NCBI GenBank assembly: GCA_903904685.1
Contig: CAIVDS010000113.1
Location: forward strand, 1 to 48,360
Direction of reading: 5' to 3'
DNA from: an uncultured Verrucomicrobiota bacterium
Lineage (GTDB): Bacteria > Verrucomicrobiota > Verrucomicrobiia > Opitutales > Opitutaceae
Length of the DNA stretch: 48,360 bases
In this document: in pieces, positions 7,486 to 15,663 of the stretch
Position numbering within the stretch: position 1 is the stretch's first letter
Layout: each line of letters begins with the position of its first letter
Position numbers and translations under genes: made by a program
The notes under the pieces: generated by a model
What the model was told of the DNA's origin: nothing
Seen by the model: only the letters and a program-made list of their open reading frames with translations
Databases searched by the model: none

Positions 7486-9015
7486 ATGAAGACTTTCTAC
7501 ATCACGACCGCGATCGACTACGTGAACGGTTCGCCGCACCTCGGCCACGCCTACGAAAAGGTGCTGACGGACGTCATTGCCCGATTCCGCCGGTTGATGG
7601 GCGATCAGGTCTATTTTCTCACCGGCGTGGACGAGCACGGCCAGAAGGTCCAGCAGACCGCCAAGAAGCGCGGCATTCCTCCGCAGCAGTTTTGCGACGA
7701 AATTTCCGAGGAGTTCCGCGCCGTCTGCAAGAAGCTCAACATCTCCAACGACGACTTCATCCGCACCACCGAGGAACGCCACAAGAAGGTTGTTCGCCAG
7801 CTCCTCCAGCGGCTCTTCGATAAGGGCGAGATCTACAAGGCCGAATACAAGGGCTTCTACTCGACGCGTCAGGAGCAGTTTCTTCAGGACAAAGACCGCA
7901 ATCCCGACGGGCGCTGGCCCGAGATTTTCGGCGAGGTGACCGAGATCACCGAGTCCAACTATTTCTTCAAACTGCGCTCCTATCAGGACTGGCTCGTCGA
8001 TTTTCTGAAGAAGAACGAGAACTTCGTGTTCCCGCGCTACCGCCAGAAGCAGGTGCTCGAATTTCTCGCCGAACCGCTCAACGACCTGTGCATCTCGCGT
8101 CCGAAGGACCGCCTCGAATGGGGCATCACGCTGCCGTTCGACGAGAACTTCGTCACCTATGTGTGGTTCGACGCGCTGGTGAACTACTACTCGGCGGTGA
8201 TCGACAAGCCGGGTCTTTGGCCGGCCGATTTCCACGTCATCGGCAAGGACATCCTCGTGCCGCCGCACGCCGTCTATTGGCCGATCATGCTCAAGGCCTG
8301 CGGTATCGAGCCGCCGAAGTCGCTGCTCGCCCACGGTTGGTGGTCGATCAACGGCTCCAAGATGTCCAAAAGCACAGGCAATTTCGTGGACCCCATTGTT
8401 TTTGCCGACCAATACGGCGTCGATGCGCTCCGCTACTTCCTTATCCGCGAGATGAGCGTGGGCCAGGACAGCGATTTTTCGCTCCAGCAGTTTCTCATCC
8501 GCTACAACAGCGAACTCGCCAACAACCTCGGCAACCTCGTCAACCGCACGCTGAACATGACGAATCGGTTCGCCGCCGGCGTTGTGCCCGCCGCCGCAGT
8601 GTCCGAAGAACCCGAGCAGGCTCTCAAGGCGCTTTGGGAAAAGACCCGCGACGAAGTCGTCCCGCTTTGCGAAGGCTTCCAGTTCCACATCGCGCTGGAG
8701 CGCACCTTTGCGTTCATCACCGCGACGAACGCCTACATCGAGCAACGCGCGCCGTGGAAGCTCGGCAAGTCCGCCGAGCCGAAGGATCAGGCGCTTCTCA
8801 AAACCTCGCTCGCCACGATGGCCGAGGCGCTTCGCCTCGGCGTGGCGCTCCTGCCTGCCGTCATGCCCGAGACGACTCGAAAAATCAATGGCGTGCTCGG
8901 CTACTCGGCCGGCGCGGTCTGGAAGGATGAACTCGTCTGGGGCGCGCGTCTCGCCGGCAGCAAGGTCGCGGAGACCGCAATCCTCTTCCCCCGTCCGCAG
9001 ACGGAGACGAAATAA
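7486..9015 (+). CDS. metG: Methionyl-tRNA synthetase
   Basis: This class I synthetase of 509 residues charges tRNA-Met. The HIGH-type motif is HLGH (18-21) and the KMSKS loop is exact at 292-296 (GSKMSKSTGNFVDP). The anticodon-binding helical domain follows, with ELANNLGNLVNRTLNM. The protein ends soon after, so it lacks the C-terminal EMAP/Trbp111-like tRNA-binding domain found in many bacterial MetRS. In the connective peptide, where zinc-binding Cys pairs often occur, the sequence reads YSTRQEQFLQDKDRNPDGRW with no Cys, so this is a zinc-free version. Start at the ATG 7486. The gene runs 33 bp before menF. Confidence 0.96.
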   Translation: MKTFYITTAIDYVNGSPHLGHAYEKVLTDVIARFRRLMGDQVYFLTGVDEHGQKVQQTAKKRGIPPQQFCDEISEEFRAVCKKLNISNDDFIRTTEERHKKVVRQLLQRLFDKGEIYKAEYKGFYSTRQEQFLQDKDRNPDGRWPEIFGEVTEITESNYFFKLRSYQDWLVDFLKKNENFVFPRYRQKQVLEFLAEPLNDLCISRPKDRLEWGITLPFDENFVTYVWFDALVNYYSAVIDKPGLWPADFHVIGKDILVPPHAVYWPIMLKACGIEPPKSLLAHGWWSINGSKMSKSTGNFVDPIVFADQYGVDALRYFLIREMSVGQDSDFSLQQFLIRYNSELANNLGNLVNRTLNMTNRFAAGVVPAAAVSEEPEQALKALWEKTRDEVVPLCEGFQFHIALERTFAFITATNAYIEQRAPWKLGKSAEPKDQALLKTSLATMAEALRLGVALLPAVMPETTRKINGVLGYSAGAVWKDELVWGARLAGSKVAETAILFPRPQTETK

Positions 9016-9048
9016 GGCGGGGCGTGACCGCCGGGTGCACCGTTTCCG

Positions 9049-10467
9049 ATGACCATACTGCCCGTCAATCCCGCCGAAAACGCCTCGCCGGACGCGCTGT
9101 GCGCCTTCCTTGCTAAGTGCCGGGACGCCGCCTGCCGCGACGGACGGCCAAAGCTGGTGAGCATTTCGCTTGCGGTGGACGCGCTTGATCCGCTGGCCGT
9201 ACTGGAGTCGATCTTCGAGCCGGGTGAGCCGCATTTTTATACGGAACGTCCGGGGGCCGACAGCGCCGTTGCCGGAGCGGAAGTGGCGGTGGCGCACACG
9301 GCGCACGGGCCGGATCGTTTTGCTTCCGTTCAGCGTTTCATCGACCGGACGCTCGACGACACCATCGCGGTCGGCGATGTGAACGCTTCGTTTGGCGGGC
9401 CTCATTTTTTTACTAGTTTCGCTTTTCTGGACGAGGTGGAAAACGGAGAGCCGTTTCCCGCCGCGCACACTTTTGTGCCCCGCTGGCAAGTGGCGCGCGC
9501 AGGCGCCACGACCACGGCGGTCGCCAACCTGCTCGTCCCGCCCGACGCGGATCTCGCCGTGCTGGCCGAGCGCGTCTGGCGTGCGCATGGGAAGTTCAGA
9601 GGGTTTAGTTATCGCGACTCCGACGACACGGTTTCGGAGGAGAAAAAGACTTCCACCACCCTGAGGGAAGTCGGCGATTACCGCGTCTCTGTCGCACGCG
9701 CCCTGGCTCGCATCGATGCCGGTGAGTTTCAAAAAATCGTGTTGGCGCGCGCGCTCGATCTCGCCGCGACCGGGCCGTTGCATCCGTTGCGCGTGCTCAA
9801 CGGCCTGCGCCAGCGCTTCCCCGACTGTTATGCGTTTTCCGCCGCCAACGGTCTGGGCCAAAGTTTTATCGGCGCCTCGCCGGAACGTCTGGTTCGCGTG
9901 AGCCAGGGCGTGCTGGAGACCGAGGCGCTTGCCGGTTCCGCCCGCCGGGGCGCCGGCGCGAGCGAGGATGCGGCGATCGCCGCCGGGCTTTTGCACAACG
10001 AGAAGGATCTGCGCGAACACCGCCATGTGCTCGAATCCATCGTGCGCCGCCTGACTCCGCTGGGCCTGAAACTCGATTGCGCAGCGGCCCCGACATTGCG
10101 CCGTCTGGCCAACGTCCAGCATCTCCACACCCCCGTCCGCGCCGTGTTGCCGGAGGACGTGCGCTTGCTGGATGCGCTCGCCCGCCTGCATCCGACGCCG
10201 GCCGTCGGCGGCACGCCCCGTGAAGCCGCCGTGCCGGTCATTCGCGAGCTGGAGGGATTCCCGCGCGGCCTTTATGCGGGCGCGCTGGGCTGGATAAACG
10301 CCCGCGGCGGCGGCGAGTTTTTCGTGGGCATCCGCTCCGCGCTGATCGACGGCGATCATGCGCGGATCTATGCCGGAGCGGGCATCGTGGCCGGTTCGGA
10401 ACCGGGAAGGGAGTTTGCCGAAACCGAGCTCAAATTTCACGCCATGCAGGATGCGCTGCTGGGGTAG
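9049..10467 (+). CDS. menF: Isochorismate synthase (menaquinone biosynthesis)
   Basis: The 472-residue protein has a poorly conserved N-terminal half and a typical chorismate-binding C-terminal half. FQKIVLARA carries the Lys that activates water. FIGASPERLV, TEALAGSARRG, HNEKDLREHRHV, HPTPAVGGTPREAA and FPRGLYAGALGWIN are all present. These residues distinguish isochorismate synthase from anthranilate synthase. It converts chorismate to isochorismate, the first committed step to menaquinone; a siderophore role is possible for the family but no siderophore genes are nearby. No other men gene is in the window. It starts 33 bp after metG, probably in the same transcript. Confidence 0.9.
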   Translation: MTILPVNPAENASPDALCAFLAKCRDAACRDGRPKLVSISLAVDALDPLAVLESIFEPGEPHFYTERPGADSAVAGAEVAVAHTAHGPDRFASVQRFIDRTLDDTIAVGDVNASFGGPHFFTSFAFLDEVENGEPFPAAHTFVPRWQVARAGATTTAVANLLVPPDADLAVLAERVWRAHGKFRGFSYRDSDDTVSEEKKTSTTLREVGDYRVSVARALARIDAGEFQKIVLARALDLAATGPLHPLRVLNGLRQRFPDCYAFSAANGLGQSFIGASPERLVRVSQGVLETEALAGSARRGAGASEDAAIAAGLLHNEKDLREHRHVLESIVRRLTPLGLKLDCAAAPTLRRLANVQHLHTPVRAVLPEDVRLLDALARLHPTPAVGGTPREAAVPVIRELEGFPRGLYAGALGWINARGGGEFFVGIRSALIDGDHARIYAGAGIVAGSEPGREFAETELKFHAMQDALLG

Positions 10468-10632
10468 GAGGCCGTGCAGGATGACGGGGAATCGCCGGGG
10501 TGGACAAGGATGGTGGTGGAACGGCGGGGCCCAGAAAGCAGCAAGTGACGGTCCTTTGGTTTGATCGTCCTCCGTTAAAGTTGACTATCACGATCATTCT
10601 CAGCCCTGGTTGAAACCAACACCCCGAACAAC

Positions 10633-11874
10633 ATGAGCGCCCCGATCATCAAACTTCGCCCCGAGGAATGCACCGACGCGGCAGCCATTCAGGCTGCCAT
10701 TGATCGTCTGGCCTTATCCGGCGGGATTTTACAACTTCCAGAACTCGATCTGACGTTGGACCGCGGGTTGGAACTCCGCTCGGGGGTCGAATTGCGGGGC
10801 TGCGGCGCCCGCACGATTTTACGCAAGGGTGCAAGTCGCATCCATCCGTTGAACGGCTATCACAACTACGGGATGCGGGATGTCCCGCTGGAATCGTCCG
10901 CAGGTCTGGAGGTCGGCATGACCGTGACAATCTTCGACGACAAGAGACGGTGGTTTCTTGCGACCTTTGCGCGGATAACATGGATCGATGGTCTGTGGGT
11001 CGGGCTGGATCAAGGCCTCGAGTCGGATTACGACGCCACGGAGCATGCACGCCTGGTAACGACCTTTCCTCTGATTTTCGGTCAGAGCATTCATCGGGCC
11101 GCGCTCCGCGACCTGACGCTGGACGGGAATCGCGACGCCAATCCCCATGGCATCGACGGCTGCCGCAACGGGGCGGTTTATTTCACCCGCGGCGACGGCA
11201 TTGAAATCACCGGAGTCCGGGAGTCGGGGTATAACGGCGACGGCCTGAGTTTTCAAATGTGCTCCCGCATGACGATTCGCGACTGCTCCTTCAGTCATAA
11301 TGTCGGCAACGGATTGCATCCCGGCGCCGGCAGCACGGACATTCGATTTGAGAATTGCCGGAGCGAGGGGAACGATGCGTATGGCTTGTTCTTCTGCGTC
11401 CGCGCCAACCATATCACGACCAGCGGATGCACCTTGGCCAACAACAAGGAAGCCGGCATCTCGATCGGCGCGCGGGACTGTTTCAATCTGATCGAGGACT
11501 GCGACATTGCGAACAACGGAGGTCCGGGAATCTCGGTGAGACCCGATCCGAAGCCCGTCGAAGTTCATTCATGCACGGTGCGGCGATGCCGGTTTTCCGG
11601 GAACGCCCTGACTTGGGGACGGGGCCAGATCGAAATCGCCGGCGACGCCCGCGATATCGTGATTGAGCAATCCACGCTCGACGGCGGCGGTCGGACGATC
11701 GGCGTGCTGACCACGGACCGGGTTGCGGCGGTCTTTCTCGATCGGAATAACATGCCGAACTGCCGTGCCGAAACCCAAGGGAATGGCTTCGGCTCCAAGC
11801 GGACGATCTTTGTCTGCGGCGCCGATCATTGTCAGCCCGACCACTATCGGCACCTGTCCATCCATCATCCATGA
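10633..11874 (+). CDS. Right-handed parallel beta-helix protein, pectate-lyase-like fold
   Basis: The 413-residue protein opens with a pectate-lyase-superfamily N-cap (TDAAAIQAAIDRLALSGG, then ILQLPELDLTL and GVELRGCGARTIL). From about residue 160 it has repeated short strands with Asn and Gly turns such as RDCSFSHNVGNGLHPG, FENCRSEGNDAYGLFF and TTSGCTLANNKEAGIS, typical of parallel beta-helix coils. No signal peptide is visible, so it is probably cytoplasmic or exported by an unrecognised route. Fold members include polysaccharide lyases, epimerases and tail spikes; the catalytic residues cannot be assigned. It stands alone, with 165 bp upstream and the convergent kinase gene 48 bp downstream. 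Confidence 0.8.
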   Translation: MSAPIIKLRPEECTDAAAIQAAIDRLALSGGILQLPELDLTLDRGLELRSGVELRGCGARTILRKGASRIHPLNGYHNYGMRDVPLESSAGLEVGMTVTIFDDKRRWFLATFARITWIDGLWVGLDQGLESDYDATEHARLVTTFPLIFGQSIHRAALRDLTLDGNRDANPHGIDGCRNGAVYFTRGDGIEITGVRESGYNGDGLSFQMCSRMTIRDCSFSHNVGNGLHPGAGSTDIRFENCRSEGNDAYGLFFCVRANHITTSGCTLANNKEAGISIGARDCFNLIEDCDIANNGGPGISVRPDPKPVEVHSCTVRRCRFSGNALTWGRGQIEIAGDARDIVIEQSTLDGGGRTIGVLTTDRVAAVFLDRNNMPNCRAETQGNGFGSKRTIFVCGADHCQPDHYRHLSIHHP

Positions 11875-11922
11875 GGAGTGGGCAGGAGATTGCCGCGAGA
11901 GACGGACCGGCGTGACAGGTTC

Positions 11923-12936
11923 CTAGCCTGCGAGAGTCTTGGCGCGGGCTTGGATGGCGGGCCAGTGGGCGTTGGGGATGGCGGGACCCAGGGTGCGCAC
12001 GCACTCGGAGCCGAGCAGGGAGCCGAGCACACCGGCGGCGGGCAGCGTCCAGCGTTTGCAGTAGCCGTAGAGGAAGCCGGCGGCCCAGGCATCGCCGGCG
12101 CCGGTGGTGTCGATCACGGATCGCACGGGAACGGGGTTGATGCGATGGAGGCCGGTGCCTTGGGCGATCCATGCGCCGTCCTTGCCCATCTTCACGGCGG
12201 CGATGCCGCCGAATGCGGCGAGGCGGAGGGCGAGGTCGGCGTAATCGTGGCCGGCGGCGTCGGGGAAGAGCGCGCGGATTTCGTCCTCGTTGGCGAAGAC
12301 GACATCGATGCCGCTGCGCAACTGCGCGAAAATCCAGTCGCGGGCGGCGTTGACGACCTCGAAGGACGCGAGATCCACGCTGAGGGTGCAACCGGCGGCG
12401 CGGGCGGAGTTGACCACGGCGTTGGCGAGGTCGCGGTTGAAGAGGAGGTAGCCTTCAATGTGGGCGTGGCGGCATCCGCGGAAATCGGCGGGGCTGATCT
12501 CGTCGGGGCGCAGCGTCATGGCGGCGGCGAGGCAGGTGCGCATGGTGCGTTCGCCATCCGGTGTGACGAGGGAAACGCAGCGGGCGTTGGCGAGGTCGGC
12601 GTATTTGAAGCGAGAGGTGTCGCCACCGGAGGCGACGAAGTGTTTGCGATAGGCGCGGGCGGTGGCGTCGTCGCCCAGTTTGCCAAGGAAGGTGGTGCGC
12701 AGGCCAAGGCGGGCGGCGCTTACGGCGGTGTTGCCCGCAGAGCCTCCGGCGGCGGCGGCGGGTTGGTCTTCAAGACGCGAGACGATGGCCTCCATTTCGT
12801 CGTCGTCGACGAGCACCATGCCGCCCTTGGCGCCGGTGAGGGTGGTGAGGAAGGTTTCCGGCACACGGGCCAGAAGATCCATGATGGGAGAACCGACGCC
12901 AATGAGATCAAAGGATGAGAAAGGGTCCAAGGACAT
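11923..12936 (-). CDS. PfkB-family carbohydrate/adenosine kinase
   Basis: The 337-residue protein has both ribokinase-family signatures: the N-terminal GGSAGNTAVSAARLG and the C-terminal DTTGAGDAWAAGFLYG near residue 280, which holds the catalytic Asp and anion hole. Between them are substrate-lid and ATP-binding strands (VFANEDEIRAL, AAVKMGKDGAW). The closest subgroup by feel is the bacterial adenosine-kinase-like branch that starts GVGSPIMDLLARV, so nucleoside or sugar phosphorylation is expected. It acts in the cytoplasm. A small DUF6941-like gene follows 616 bp away from this start on the minus strand upstream side; no pathway partner is adjacent. Substrate not determined. Confidence 0.88.
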   Translation of the reverse strand: MSLDPFSSFDLIGVGSPIMDLLARVPETFLTTLTGAKGGMVLVDDDEMEAIVSRLEDQPAAAAGGSAGNTAVSAARLGLRTTFLGKLGDDATARAYRKHFVASGGDTSRFKYADLANARCVSLVTPDGERTMRTCLAAAMTLRPDEISPADFRGCRHAHIEGYLLFNRDLANAVVNSARAAGCTLSVDLASFEVVNAARDWIFAQLRSGIDVVFANEDEIRALFPDAAGHDYADLALRLAAFGGIAAVKMGKDGAWIAQGTGLHRINPVPVRSVIDTTGAGDAWAAGFLYGYCKRWTLPAAGVLGSLLGSECVRTLGPAIPNAHWPAIQARAKTLAG

Positions 12937-12957
12937 GGAAATGAGTTAAGGGAATAA

Positions 12958-13341
12958 TCAGTTCGTCACCGTGATGCTTGTGGCGAGGAGCGGTTCGTCA
13001 TCCACCTCGATGATGATCGAGTAGTCGCCAGGTTGGGGAAAGGACAGATTGCGAATCTCGTTGATGAGATTGATGCGCTGGAGGGGGCTTTGCGACTCGA
13101 AGGGGCGCTCGATGAGAGATTGCGGCTGGGTCGCGTCGAGGCCGAGGGAGATTTTTATCTTATGCTCGCCGGCGGGGACGTCGCTCAGTGTGAGGAACCA
13201 AATCATGAACGGATGCACGACGGGAAACTGGCGTCCGCGGATGGTGGAGAAGATGCCGAGAATGGTGTGTTTGCCAGAGCCGGGGTCGAGATGGACGCCG
13301 TCGCAGGTGAGCCAAGCAAGAACTTGCGGTTTGGAATGCAT
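12958..13341 (-). CDS. DUF6941-like conserved protein, 127 aa
   Basis: The protein begins with PQVLAWLTCDGVHLDPGSGK and HTILGIFSTIRGRQFPVVHP, the characteristic opening of the DUF6941 family. The remainder is an all-beta domain with FFLTLSDVPAGEHKI-type strands and ends PGDYSIIIEVDDEPLLATS. There is no signal peptide. The family has no known activity; its members are small, probably beta-sandwich proteins found in many bacteria. It lies 21 bp upstream of the PfkB kinase gene on the same strand and is likely cotranscribed with it. I assign the family from the memorable N-terminus; the function is unknown. Confidence 0.7.
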   Translation of the reverse strand: MHSKPQVLAWLTCDGVHLDPGSGKHTILGIFSTIRGRQFPVVHPFMIWFLTLSDVPAGEHKIKISLGLDATQPQSLIERPFESQSPLQRINLINEIRNLSFPQPGDYSIIIEVDDEPLLATSITVTN

Positions 13342-13519
13342 TGAAGAGGTGATTTTGCGCGGCGGACGCGAGGTGGTGCAAGCGGGGAATTGCCTGGCGC
13401 GGGCGCCGACGGGCGTTTTGCGTGTGCTGTTTCATTGATGTCGCCGATTGATGATGCTCTGCGCCAGTCGCTCCTAGCTTATCCGAGGGAACTGTAAAGC
13501 CGATCGCGATTTGATCCTC

Positions 13520-13540
13520 ATTGGCGGAGGTTTGCTCCTC
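13520..13540 (+). repeat. Left arm of a 21-bp perfect inverted repeat
   Basis: The core GGCGGAGGTTTGCTCCTC preceded by ATT is identical, inverted, at 14903-14923. Both arms also have AGCCGAT nearby (at 13499-13505 on this side and immediately adjacent on the other). GGAG and CTCC within each arm can pair over a five-base loop. The two arms enclose the two unknown minus-strand genes. Confidence 0.8.
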
Positions 13541-13598
13541 ATGGGGTGTTTTGGAGCGTTTATTCAAGGTGGCTTAAGAGGTTCTTAAGAACACCGCT

Positions 13599-14294
13599 TC
13601 ACGGCGTGAAGTAGGACGGGGTGAGAGTCACCGAGCCGCCCGTCACGGTCGGGTAGAACAATGCCGGGGCACCAAGCGAAACCGTCGCCCCAAAGATCGA
13701 GGTCGAAATGATGCACGCTCCGGACATATAGTTTGTTGACCAGTTCACCGCCCCCGCATGAGAACCGGACGGGGCAAGAACCCTGGCGTAAATTTCCAAG
13801 AACAAAGCGAACGACCCGTCATCGGTGTTTTTGACTATCGGTCCCCACTTTGGGTCATACGGGGTGGAGTATTGGCCATATGGAACGAAACCAAACGAGC
13901 CATCCGCCGTTGCCGCCGAGGGTGTGGGATAGGGACTTTGCAAACGATAGAATCCGCCGTAAGGTGGGTATCCTTCAGACGGTATTTTACAGGCGGGGTG
14001 CGGGGTCGAGTTGGTTGCCGCTAGTTTGTCGAAATCGCAGGAGCCTGAAATGGCATAAGCCGCGACAGGATAGAGCGGTGGCCCCGCCAACCCAGACGCA
14101 GACACCTCAGCATGAATCTTCTCCAGCATCCACCAATTCTGCCACGCCTGTTGAAGTGTGAGGCCCGTGACCTTGGCGAAGTATTGGCTTCCCGATCCAG
14201 CACCACCGTTGTAAGCGGCGATCTGGACGGTGGTGAGCTCGGCGACGGCGAAGGGGAAAAGCCCCTTGTAGAGAAACGGCGAGGCGGTGCTCAT
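13599..14294 (-). CDS. Unknown protein, 231 aa, second gene of a two-gene unit
   Basis: The start is the ATG at 14294, which overlaps the stop of the upstream gene by four bases (ATGA). That coupling argues that both frames are real. The product begins MSTASPFLYKGLFPFAVAEL and is rich in Gly, Ser, Tyr and Pro, with many aromatic residues (for example PPYGGFYRLQSPYPTPSA and VPYGQYSTPYDPKWGP). There is no signal peptide or clear transmembrane segment. I recognise no family. The composition is reminiscent of structural or surface proteins, including phage virion components, but that is only an impression. A palindrome GTTCTTAAGAAC (13581-13592) follows the stop. Confidence 0.55.
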   Translation of the reverse strand: MSTASPFLYKGLFPFAVAELTTVQIAAYNGGAGSGSQYFAKVTGLTLQQAWQNWWMLEKIHAEVSASGLAGPPLYPVAAYAISGSCDFDKLAATNSTPHPACKIPSEGYPPYGGFYRLQSPYPTPSAATADGSFGFVPYGQYSTPYDPKWGPIVKNTDDGSFALFLEIYARVLAPSGSHAGAVNWSTNYMSGACIISTSIFGATVSLGAPALFYPTVTGGSVTLTPSYFTP

Positions 14295-14773
14295 GGGCCG
14301 AGGCCCGGCCACGCCTCGGCATAGAGCGCAGGACCGGTGCTGGTGCTGCGGTGATAGCAGCGGATGTGATCGGCGAGCAGCTGGTAGAGGTGGTAGGTGT
14401 CGGCACCGATCGGAAAATCAAAGCCCGGAGCCGCGTTGGCGCTGACCGGGGCCGCGCTGATCTTGGCGATCGGGATATTGAAGGCGGTCTGACTGCCGGA
14501 CGCCCAGATGGTTGACGCGGGCCAATAGGTCGCTCCGGTGACGATGGCGGCGGCGCCCGTTGGTTGCAGGGTGGAGCCGTCAACCGGCACATTGAGCCAG
14601 ATGCATAGGTCGGCGATAAGCGCGATGGGCGTCGTCAGATTGGTGATCGTGCGCACGGAAGTCTCGCCAAGATCGTAGAGGTTGGGGGACTTTATCAAGC
14701 AGACGCTGGGCGCGATGCTGAAGCCCGGCCCGACGATCCCGGAGCTGGTTGCCCAGCGTCGGTCCGAGATCAA
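14291..14773 (-). CDS. Unknown protein, about 160 aa, first gene of a two-gene unit
   Basis: The frame is open from about 14773 to its stop at 14291-14293, and its end overlaps the next gene by four bases. The first possible start is a TTG at 14773, so the true N-terminus is uncertain. Protein-like sequence begins around NLYDLGETSVRTITNLTTP and continues through PIALIADLCIWLNVPVDGST and AAPGFDFPIGADTYHLYQLL. It is beta-rich by appearance and neutral. No family is recognised. The N-terminal 20 residues overlap a short plus-strand frame that also looks protein-like, so one of the two starts is probably wrong. The unit lies between inverted repeats just upstream of the dcw promoter region. Confidence 0.5.
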   Translation of the reverse strand: MISDRRWATSSGIVGPGFSIAPSVCLIKSPNLYDLGETSVRTITNLTTPIALIADLCIWLNVPVDGSTLQPTGAAAIVTGATYWPASTIWASGSQTAFNIPIAKISAAPVSANAAPGFDFPIGADTYHLYQLLADHIRCYHRSTSTGPALYAEAWPGLGP

Positions 14774-14861
14774 CCAGGAGCGCGATGAGAAGCTCCGCGC
14801 GAGGCTTTCTAAAGCCCGGCTTAAGGAATCCTCCAGTGACGGTCAGGGGAGCCTGTTTTAA
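14715..14861 (+). CDS. Possible short protein or gene fragment, 48 aa
   Basis: From the ATG at 14715 the plus strand encodes a charged, strongly helical peptide containing PELVAQRRSEINQERDEK and LRARLSKARLKESSSDGQG, ending SLF and a TAA at 14859-14861. It overlaps the first bases of the opposite unknown gene. A stop lies in frame 36 bases upstream of the ATG, so this is either a very small gene or the tail of a decayed one. The sequence is more protein-like than most shadow frames, but no homologue comes to mind. Confidence 0.3.
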   Translation: MLKPGPTIPELVAQRRSEINQERDEKLRARLSKARLKESSSDGQGSLF

Positions 14862-14902
14862 GGCTTAAGGACAGTTTAAGAAACCGCTTTAGACGAAACT
14901 AC

Positions 14903-14923
14903 CGAGGAGCAAACCTCCGCCAA
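14903..14923 (-). repeat. Right arm of the 21-bp inverted repeat, with a partial third copy
   Basis: This arm reads GAGGAGCAAACCTCCGCC followed by AAT on the plus strand, the exact reverse complement of 13520-13540. A 12-bp partial copy, GAGGAGCAAACC, follows in the same orientation at 14956-14967. No transposase is encoded between the arms. Confidence 0.8.
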
Positions 14924-15016
14924 TATCGGCTCTTTGGGCGGCTTTCGGCCTCGACGAGGAGCAAACCGGAATCCAGCCCACCAGAGGGACCGCTCGGCGG
15001 CTTTTCCCCTCTATGG

Positions 15017-15053
15017 TTCAGGGTTATTCAGGGCGGCTCAGGCTTTTTCAGGG
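15017..15053 (+). repeat. Four TTCAGGG-type direct repeats at exact 10-bp spacing
   Basis: TTCAGGG starts at 15017, 15027 and 15047, and the variant CTCAGGC-type copy at 15037, so all four lie on one face of the helix. They are about 100 bp upstream of the MraZ boxes. A binding site for an unidentified regulator of the dcw cluster is a reasonable inference. Confidence 0.6.
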
Positions 15054-15063
15054 AGGATCATAT

Positions 15064-15118
15064 CTCTTCCCCTCTCTCACCCTCTCTCATCACTTCCCCT
15101 CTCTCACCTCTCTCTCAC
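15064..15118 (+). repeat. Polypyrimidine tract, two imperfect 27-bp copies
   Basis: Almost pure C/T with the phrase CTTCCCCTCTCTCA occurring twice, about 27 bp apart, each followed by CCTCTCTC. Between 14862 and 15145 there is no gene; this tract and the TTCAGGG repeats are the main content. Confidence 0.75.
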
Positions 15119-15145
15119 AAAATCACGATTTTCGACGGAGTTTCC

Positions 15146-15190
15146 TTGACTCGGATGGGTAAAAGTGGGTTGAAATGGGGCGTTGTGGGG
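15146..15190 (+). promoter_or_regulatory. Probable mraZ promoter with four MraZ boxes
   Basis: Four TGGGN pentamers are spaced by exactly five bases: TGGGT 15156-15160, TGGGT 15166-15170, TGGGG 15176-15180 and TGGGG 15186-15190. This is the established operator arrangement bound by the MraZ ring. A TTGACT at 15146-15151 could be the -35 element, placing the boxes over the -10 and start region, as expected for autorepression. The -10 itself is not obvious. Confidence 0.8.
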
Positions 15191-15210
15191 CATATGGCTC
15201 CGCAGCGTTT

Positions 15211-15663
15211 ATGGCTCAACTCGGCGCAGCTTCCTACACCGGCCTTTTTAGGCATACCCTTGACGACAAGAATCGTATCACGATTCCGTCGGCATGGCGC
15301 TCTGCACATGATGAAGGGGAGCAGTTTCTCGCGACGCCGCATCCGGATGGTTATATTGCCATCTTGCCTCCCTCAGAGGTCGCCAAGCTGCGGGTGAAGA
15401 TTGAGGGCATCGCGCTGTCCGATGGTTCGGGCCAGGATTTTGCCGCACGCTTTTTTGCGCAGACGCAGACCCTCGGCTTCGACAAGCAGGGACGCATCAT
15501 GCTCAACGGCGACCTTCTCGCGCACGCCGGCATTTCCAAGGACACCGTGCTTGTGGGCTCGCTGACGAAATTCAGCCTCTACAGTCCCGACCGCTGGATT
15601 CGGGTGGAGCAACGAACTGCGGGAGAGAACTTCGGTGATCTTATGCGTCGGATGGGGATATAA
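15211..15663 (+). CDS. mraZ: Transcriptional regulator MraZ
   Basis: The 150-residue protein contains two SpoVT/AbrB-like MraZ domains. The first has GLFRHTLDDKNRITIPSAWR, the second TLGFDKQGRIMLNGDLLAHA; each holds the DxxxR-type motif (DDKNRI and DKQGRI). MraZ forms a ring that binds tandem TGGGN boxes and represses the dcw operon, and in some bacteria it also interacts with RsmH. The ATG at 15211 fits the family length. The ATG at 15194 is out of frame, and starts further upstream would lie in the boxes. It is the first gene of the dcw cluster and likely autoregulated through the boxes at 15156-15190. Confidence 0.93.
   Translation: MAQLGAASYTGLFRHTLDDKNRITIPSAWRSAHDEGEQFLATPHPDGYIAILPPSEVAKLRVKIEGIALSDGSGQDFAARFFAQTQTLGFDKQGRIMLNGDLLAHAGISKDTVLVGSLTKFSLYSPDRWIRVEQRTAGENFGDLMRRMGI

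Noticed and set aside
7450-10440. Nearly 1,000-codon minus-strand open frame opposite metG and menF
   Set aside because: It is antisense to two clear enzymes with full catalytic motifs and shows no known domain.
13342-13598. Additional gene between the DUF6941-like gene and the two-gene unit
   Set aside because: Frames are short and overlap the known genes; the stretch is taken up by the inverted-repeat arm and a palindrome.
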